A program made the translations under genes and the position numbers. 64,000 nucleotides of DNA from Tolypeutes matacus (Eukaryota > Chordata > Mammalia > Cingulata > Chlamyphoridae). The notes under the pieces were generated by a model. That model worked only from the letters and a program-made list of their open reading frames with translations, was not told where the DNA came from and did not search any database. Position 1 is the stretch's first letter. Every line of letters begins with the position of its first letter. Positions 57,541-64,000 of this stretch are shown here, piece after piece. The DNA is taken from positions 36,734,683 through 36,798,682 of the forward strand of contig JAKSZT010054304.1 of assembly GCA_026826555.1 (NCBI GenBank), in the 5' to 3' direction.

Positions 57541-57834
57541 TGGTTATTGATTAATTGATTGTTGTCTTGGTTTCTTAAATAAAAGATTAAAGATATTTTG
57601 GAAAAATGAAGATAGAAAAAGAACGTAAATATTCACAAAAATGGAGAGAAAAGGACATAGAGCTGTAGAAATGAAGAGGAAATTTACCAAGAATCCACAA
57701 GTGAGAATTAATCAGAAATTGGTATGAGAATCCAAAGGACAGAATTATTATTTTACTATGATAAAGTTATATAAAATATTATAAATGTTCTTCAATTATT
57801 TATCATAAATTAACTATTTTCCCTTCAAACCAAT

Positions 57835-58281
57835 TGTGATGGTTAGGTTAATATGTCAACTCAGCCAGGTAATTGTGTCCAGGTGTTTGGTCCAGCAAGC
57901 ACTGGGCTAATTGTAATACAAGAGCATTTATGGACTTCACTCACCAGTGAGTTTACTGTGTGGATGGCTGATTACATCTGCATCAATCAGGGAGATTGTC
58001 GTCAGCAATGGATGGTGCTTTTATTGAATCAGTTGAATGCCTTAAAAGGGGAAGTGATTTCAACATTCGGAGAATTTCCCTGCTCGTCTTTGGACAGCCA
58101 GCTTCTCCCAGAAACTCATCAAGGACCTTCCATTGAACTTTCTTCAGAGGCCCTGGTTTGCAGCCTGCCTGCGGAACCTGCACTTCTGCATCCCCACATT
58201 CACATGAGAAACTCATAAAATCTCATATTATTGACAGATATCTCCTGTTGATTCTGTTTCCCGAGAACCCTGCCTAATACA
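57835..58281 (+). mobile_element. LTR-like repeat, plus strand
   Basis: Starts TGTGATGGTTAGGTTAATATG and ends GAGAACCCTGCCTAATACA. The same family is at 35325-35792 (-). The TG...CA ends and about 450 bp length fit a solo LTR; the words also match a repeat I know from many mammals. Flanking 5-bp words do not match, so integration boundaries are uncertain. A 121-codon plus frame (57853-58218) runs inside it and begins with a true ATG, but its content is repeat and it has no domain. Confidence 0.65.
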
Positions 58282-58283
58282 AC

Positions 58284-59085
58284 AGTGTACCATATCATAT
58301 TCATTTTTCAAAATCTGACATATCAAGACACTAAAATAGACAAAACATATATAAAGTCAAAATAATATGAAAATTTTGGATGCCATTTCCAATTATTGAG
58401 AGAAAGATGAAGCTGAGAAAACTTCATCTTTCCTTTGCTCCTCACATAAAAATATATTTCAAAGAACAAAATCACTAGAAGCATATTGACTAAAAGAAAA
58501 ATACATAAATTTTGTATTCAGAGATTTTTCCAAGTACATCATCTATATCATAAACCATAAATAACAAGGATGATTTATTGAACATATATAATTATAGAAT
58601 TGTGTAGGACAAGATATACTATTAATAAAATTGAAACAAAGGTGAAAAATTGAAAAAAAAAAGACTAAAACAATAATGACAATACGTGTAGGTTCATTTA
58701 TACTAAAATAAACATATTATAAAACAATATGAGTTTTGTTAAAAATAAGAAAACAAATATTAGAAAATTTTAAGTCAAATCTTATCACAAAAAATTAAAA
58801 TCATCATCTTTTCCATGAGAAAAATATTTATATATATATACATTCATTAATTATCATATAATACCAATAAAATAAGATACTTTCTCCTGCTACATAAAAC
58901 AAAACTAAAAATATTTTAATAAACTAGCATTTGCTGGAGTATGTTAGAATGTACATTCTTATGCACTCTTGGAAGGAGTGCAAATTGATCTTTTTAGAGC
59001 ATTATTTTTTATATAATCAAAAGATGATGGTAATAGAATTTATATTTGTGGTATTCATAATAAGAAAATAGCAGCAACAACAGAA
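58284..59085. other. Unassigned AT-rich DNA, possible short L1 piece
   Basis: 58925-58985 (GTTAGAATGTACATTCTTATGC, GGAAGGAGTGCAAATTG) resembles an ORF2 word at low similarity. The rest is AT-rich with (TA)n at 58832-58840. No gene. Confidence 0.35.
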
Positions 59086-59089
59086 ACAA

Positions 59090-59290
59090 CTATACCTTTT
59101 GTCATCTATGCACGAGACTATTTTCTAAATTCTTTATCTTTACTTACTCATTTAGTACTCAGAAACACCAAATGAAGTAGGCACTATTATTGTCTATATT
59201 TCTCAGACTAGGAGCCAGAAACACAAAGTGTTTAGAAATGTTTGTGTAAGGTTATATGAGCAGGTAAATGACCAAAAAATGAGATTTGAG
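59090..59290 (+). repeat. MIR SINE
   Basis: MIR order: TTACTCATTTAGTACTCAGAAAC, AAATGAAGTAGGCACTATTATTGTC, then GGTTATATGAGCAGGTAAATG. Diverged. Confidence 0.65.
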
Positions 59291-59294
59291 ATTT

Positions 59295-59985
59295 CATGTT
59301 TATTTGCTTATTCAGCTTTATCTTTTTAACTTTCATAGGATCATAGTATATGAAAACATTTTGAACAACCCGTGGCTTTTAGAAGCACTCATTAGAAGTC
59401 AGCTGTAAATAGTTATTATACCCACATATTTTAAAGTAGAGTTATTTTGTTAATGGTAATAATATAGTATATGCATCTAATTTACTACAGTGCTACTAAA
59501 TTCAGTCAGTTGAATGCAATTTGTTGCATTTTCTTATCATGGATTATGGATTAATTTTAATAAAAATTATTTTTTACCTTGGGTCCCTTTGAATCAAATC
59601 AATTCCTAAAATTCTGAATTATGCTGTTGCTTCTAAAATAGGTGAACTTTCATTTACTACATTTCACTTACTACATTTCTTGCACTCCTAAAATACTGCA
59701 TTTGTTTTCTAATATAAAAGGTTACAAGGACATCTAATTTTATTTGCATTTATATGTATTTGTGTTTGTGTGTGTGTGTGTGTATCAATCTTACTCTGGT
59801 GATATACAACTGAGATTCTTTTACACAAATATTTTGCATTTGAGAATGCATGCAAATCAATTTGATCTGTTTTTTTCATCACTGCTACAGTAAGTACACC
59901 TAATTGAGGTAAAAACCTCAATGTATATTTCTTTTGAAAAGGGTGAAATATAGAAAGTGAATATCACAGTAGGAATTTGTTTTGA
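59295..59985. other. Unassigned DNA with a TG repeat
   Basis: 59760-59784 is a (TG)n tract. No gene or named repeat. Confidence 0.45.
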
Positions 59986-59989
59986 AAAA

Positions 59990-60434
59990 TGATACTCTTA
60001 AAAGGCAAAATGATAGTGAAAGTAAAAAGATCACTGGTTGCCAGGAGCTCAAGGTTGGGGGGAAGAGATTTGAATATGTAAAGCATGGCAGTTTTTTTTA
60101 GGGCTGTGGTACTAATCTCTATGATACTATAATTTTAGATATTTGGCATGTATTTGTCAAAACCCATAGAAATTTACAGCATGAACCTTAATGCACACAA
60201 ACAAATTAACAAAAAACAAACAAAAAGAATAAAGAATACAATGATGAAGGGATATGTGCAGCAAGTGAAAGAGCCTCTAATGGTCAAAACTAGAATAATT
60301 TGAGCCTTAAAATAAAGAAGTATTTGGAATATAACCATAAATATGAAAAATACTCATAAATTCATATTGATATAAAACAATGAATTAGTAAATAAATGGG
60401 GTAGAAGACACAAATCTTTAATGCAAAACAATCC
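59990..60434 (+). mobile_element. Old L1 3' UTR, plus strand, first part
   Basis: L1M 3' UTR words: GATCACTGGTTGCCAGGAGCTC, TATTTGTCAAAACCCATAG, GAAAGAGCCTCTAATGGTC. 60230-60434 matches 47460-47880. Interrupted at 60435 and resumed at 62143. Confidence 0.72.
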
Positions 60435-60542
60435 TGTTAGAAATTAAATCACATCCCTCTCACAAAAGGCATGTTCAGCTCCCAACACCTGGTTCTGTGG
60501 GTATGAGACCATTTGTAAATAGGATCTTTGAAGAAACTATTA
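60435..60542 (+). repeat. MLT1-like LTR, first part
   Basis: TGTTAGAAATTAAATCACATCCC starts the LTR, then CAGCTCCCAACACCTGG, ATTTGTAAATAGGATCTTTG. Split by the L1 at 60543. Confidence 0.68.
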
Positions 60543-61797
60543 TACTTCCTGAAAGCCTCCTTGCTGCTCAAATGTGGCCTCTCCCTAAATCAAACAGCCT
60601 ATAATTGTATTACCTTCCCCCCAGCAAGGGACATGACTCCCAGGGATGAGCTTCCCTGGCATGGAAGATTACTACCAAGCACCAACTAGAAATGCAATTG
60701 GAGAAAAACCTTGACCAAAAGGGGGAAAATCTAAAGACAAATGCTTTTATATGGCTAAGAGACTTCAAAGTGAGTCGGGAGGTCATTACAGAGGTTATGC
60801 TTATGCACGTCTCAGCAGGATTTCATTGACTGCCAAAGTATATACTACCCCAAATAACAAGGCTCCTGAGGGCTCTGGAGACATCCAGACATTATAGTCA
60901 GGGCAGATAGCTCAGGAGTTTGATGCCTTGAGAGAAGGCCCTACTTTGGAATTTATAGTCCCCAGTGTGACAGAGTTGGACTCAGTTGTGGTTTCCCCAC
61001 ATATGGCTCTTCTGATCCTTCTATATGAACCTATAATTAGTACTAGAGTTGACAGGTGTACCTCCAAAGCGACTTACATCTTTGGGCTGTCCTTGTACCA
61101 GTTGGGCCCTGAATCTCAACGGAGTTGCAACACCTACTCTCTAGTTCATTGGACTCACTCAGGACAACTACCAAGGAGATGATGATGGATAATGACCATC
61201 CAAGGAATGGAGAAAGTTTACAACTGCAAGCATGAGAGTCCCATCCATTGGCCCCATGGGATCGAAGCCCCCTCTCAATTACAGGTGGAGTGGGCATCAC
61301 CATCCAGAATCCTCAGGATTGGGGAATGAACTATGGACTAAAGTAGTCTTACTGGTATTCTACTATACACTTATTGTGATTCTAGCAATGGAAGAAATTA
61401 CAACATTGATGGGGAGGCAGTGGCCACTGGAGGTTCTGAGGGCAGGGAAAGGGAAAAACAGGCATAATATGGGGGCATATTCAGACCTGGAAATTGTCCT
61501 GAATGACATTGCAATGACAGATACAGGCCATTATATACATTGCCATAACCTCCAAAATTGTGTGGGAAAGAGTGTAAACTACAATGTAAACTATAAAGCA
61601 TGCTTAGTGGCAAGGCCCCAGGATGCATTTATCAATTGTAACAAATGAACCACACTAATGAAGGATGTTGTTAACATGGGAAAATGTGGGAGATGTAGGG
61701 AGTGGGGCATATGGGAATCCCCTCTATTTTTTATGTAACATTTATGTATCTAAGTATCTTTAAATATACATATAGATATATAGATATATAGATATTA
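60543..61797 (+). mobile_element. Youngest L1 3' insertion in the nest, plus strand
   Basis: About 1.25 kb of L1 3' module with no ORF2, flanked by AAGAAACTATTA (60531-60542 and 61798-61809), a perfect 12-bp target duplication. It begins inside the 3' UTR, so it is heavily 5'-truncated, and ends in a tail of TATAGA units (61765-61796). It splits an MLT1-like LTR. A 138-codon frame at 61232-61648 starts with a true ATG; a second frame starts at ATG 60751 and has one stop before 61182. These frames are discussed as a finding. Confidence 0.9.
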
Positions 61798-61809
61798 AAG
61801 AAACTATTA

Positions 61810-61928
61810 GCTAAGATTTACCCAAACTGAATAAGAGTGCACCTTAATCCAATATAGCTAAAGTCCTTATAAGTAAAAGGAATGACACAGAAAGATGAGC
61901 CATAGGAGAAGCAAGAACTGTGGACGCA
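61810..61928 (+). repeat. MLT1-like LTR, second part
   Basis: Continues the LTR from 60542: TAAGAGTGCACCTTAATCC, AAAGTCCTTATAAGTAAAAGG, CATAGGAGAAGCAAGAAC. Confidence 0.68.
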
Positions 61929-62142
61929 AGAGTGTAGACTACAATGTGAACTATGGTACATGCTCTTTGGCAAGACCCCGGAATGTGTTTATCATTTGCA
62001 ATGAATGTGCCACACTAATGAAGGATGTTTATGTGGGAGGGTGTGGGGTTGTGGGGGGTGGGGCATATGGAAGTCCCTATATTTTTTGTGTGGCATTTAC
62101 GTAATCTAAGTATCTTAAAAAAATATATATATATTAAAAAAA
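61929..62142 (+). mobile_element. Short L1 3' end fragment, plus strand
   Basis: About 215 bp: GTGTAGACTACAATGTGAAC, ATGTGCCACACTAATGAAGG, GGGGCATATGGAAGTCCC, ending TAATCTAAGTATCTTA and a poly(A)/AT tail at 62118-62142. Heavily 5'-truncated. Confidence 0.8.
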
Positions 62143-62712
62143 AAAAAAGAGTAATGTGACAGTGGAGAAATCTGACAAAGACTACCTCAGGTCATAAAAT
62201 TAACATCAATCCTGATAAGTCATGTTGAGAGTAGGTACTATTGCCACGTAGTGATGTGAGGTCTCCCTCCCCAAAACACATACCCAGTATTAACATAACT
62301 AAAACATCAGACAAATCACAATTGAGGGGACAGTTTTACAAAATTCTGACCAGAGTCCTCAAAACTCTCAAGGTCTTCAAAAACAAGGACATTTTTAGAA
62401 ATTGTCAGTTAAGAGAGGCCTAAGGAGACATGACAACTAAATACTAAGTGATTCTAGATAGGAACTTGGAATATAAAAAAGACATTAGGTAAACCTAAGG
62501 AAATCTGAATTAAGTGTGAATATTAGTTAATAATAATGTATCAATGTTTTTTTTTAACTGTACTAATTAAAGAAAATTTAATTAACCTTCTAATTAACTT
62601 AATAATGCAAATTATTAAAAATAGCAAAATCTGTGTGAGGGATATATAGAGACTCTGTACCATCTCAGTAATCTTCTGTAAATCTAAAACAGCCTGAAAT
62701 ATAACATTTATT
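62143..62712 (+). mobile_element. Old L1 3' UTR, second part
   Basis: Resumes at AGTAATGTGACAGTGGAGAAATC, then CTGATAAGTCATGTTGAGAG, CCTCCCCAAAACACATACCC, CTAAAACATCAGACAAATC. Ends around TTCTGTAAATCTAAAACAGCC. Parallel to 48000-48129 plus 52504-52915. Confidence 0.72.
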
Positions 62713-62769
62713 AGAAAAATAACTCCCAGCATATGTTCTGTATAACCCATATTAATCCTAAAGGAACAT

Positions 62770-62950
62770 TTTTATTGGGCCTACTCTATATAAATCCATG
62801 CATGCATTTAAGTCTCACCAAATTCTAAAAATGCAGCTATTATTTTTATGAATAAGAAAACTAAAGTTCCAAGAGGCTACATAGTTTGCTAAAGATGAAC
62901 TAGTATTGAGTTCATTTATTGTAATCTCAAATTAAATATTCTTTTCTACA
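62770..62950 (+). repeat. MIR SINE fragment
   Basis: ATTGGGCCTACTCTATATAAAT, CATTTAAGTCTCACCAAATTC, AATAAGAAAACTAAAGTTCC. MIR-like order, diverged. Confidence 0.5.
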
Positions 62951-64000
62951 GTGCTATACAATAGAAAACGAGATTCTCAAAATGCTTATCCAAAATAATT
63001 TCATGTTCCTTTGTCACCAAACATATGTTTCAAATTCCCCCTAAAGTGAAGTAAAATAGATTACTGGATAGTATAAAAAATACTCATACCCTGTATGATC
63101 AGAGAACAATATAAAATGAGAATAGTTTAAGTAAGTAAGAAGGATCACTTAAAATATAGGCAAAAATCAATAGGAAGCAATATTTTTGAAACAGAATATA
63201 CCTCAAAGAGATGACCTACGTCTACACCAATATGTCTTTTAACAACAAGGAAGCTGGATTTCACAAGAATAGTGATAACTGTTTAATATTACACAACTAG
63301 TTATTGAGGAGTTTTTAATAGTACAAAGCTATCCTGATTCCCAGTCTGGTTCACATATATCATTTAAAGCAACTAAGATTTCATTGTCACTTTTAAAATA
63401 AAACTAGTATTTTCAAATCTATTGTACCTGAGTATGGTGACAAAGTAGATAAAATAAGATATATCTATCAAACTATTGTAAATCAATAGTTCAATGCATA
63501 CGTAAAGATAAAGACAAATCCACACTCAATCATTTTACAGGAAATCACAGCCAAACCTGATACAGCATGTGTGTGTGTGTATTTTCCATACTATAGTACC
63601 CTTTTAGTTTCAACTAATCATAAAGCTTTGACTATATATTTTTAAGCAAAATAAAGGGCATGTTTTCTTTTTTTTTACAGAATAAAATATTTTATTTAGT
63701 TGCCAGTTATTTTACTCAAGACTAAACAACCTTTCTTTTGCTTGCTGTAATAATTTACACTTTTGAGATTTACAAGTTAAATATTTGGGCAAGATTCAAA
63801 TGTATACTGTGTTATAACACTTAAAAATTAGGATTATATAGATGAAATGGCTAGTTTTTTCATGGACAATTCAAACTCTGAAGATTAGTGCCAATTTAAA
63901 TCCTCTTGATCAGCAGAATATGTTTCCATAACCTACATCAGAAAATTTAAATTCCCATGTCAATGAATCATGGTTGTATGAAACATCCCATGCTCATAAA
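62951..64000. other. Unassigned AT-rich DNA to the window end
   Basis: A (TG)n of six units at 63568-63581 and poly(T) at 63668-63676. Nothing else recognised. Confidence 0.45.

Noticed and set aside
57853..58218. 121-codon ATG-started plus-strand frame
   Set aside because: Wholly inside an LTR-like repeat whose other copy (35325-35792) does not keep the frame.

Overview
The window looks like intergenic or deep-intronic DNA of a placental mammal. It is AT-rich and I could support no host protein-coding gene, tRNA or rRNA gene, CpG island or CRISPR array. Nearly all recognisable content is retrotransposon debris. Two features point to a xenarthran (sloth or armadillo): a tRNA-derived SINE of the armadillo DAS type at 44340-44493, and at least seven copies of a long L1 3' module that I associate with xenarthran genomes. 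That assignment rests on remembered repeat families, not on a search.

Layout. 1-617: 3' end of a plus-strand L1. 1165-7272: nearly full-length, decayed L1 on the minus strand. 7280-15590: mostly unassigned AT-rich DNA with an L2, a MIR, an ERV-like solo LTR and an MLT1 fragment. 15590-16450: an MLT1-like LTR split by a younger solo LTR with a 5-bp target duplication. 16480-19870: old L1/HAL1 remnant, a MIR and two L1 3' fragments. 20960-21155: an open segment bounded by good splice consensus. 23081-27280: plus-strand L1 with intact 5' end, tandem promoter units, target-site duplication and a large internal deletion. 27338-34207: minus-strand L1 lying tail to tail with it. 34400-36740: old L1/HAL1 interrupted by an LTR-like repeat. 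37667-38450: twin-primed L1. 40338-53000: old L1 sequence used repeatedly as a landing site (SINE, L1 3' module, MIR, and an ERVL/MaLR-like two-LTR element at 48130-52503). 53165-54060: MLT1, L2 and MIR. 55303-55697: small L1 insertion with possible 3' transduction. 59990-62712: a four-layer nest of insertions. The remainder has no recognised repeat.

There is no operon or pathway here. The interaction between features is stratigraphic: who inserted into whom, which gives relative ages. Most ORFs over 60 codons are L1 ORF1/ORF2 fragments, frames across LTRs or the L1 3' module, or chance frames, and many have no ATG. I found no convincing undescribed system. The most useful leads are the L1 5' promoter monomers, the possible 3' transduction, the nested MaLR-like element, reading frames shared among L1 3' modules, and the exon-like segment near 21 kb.
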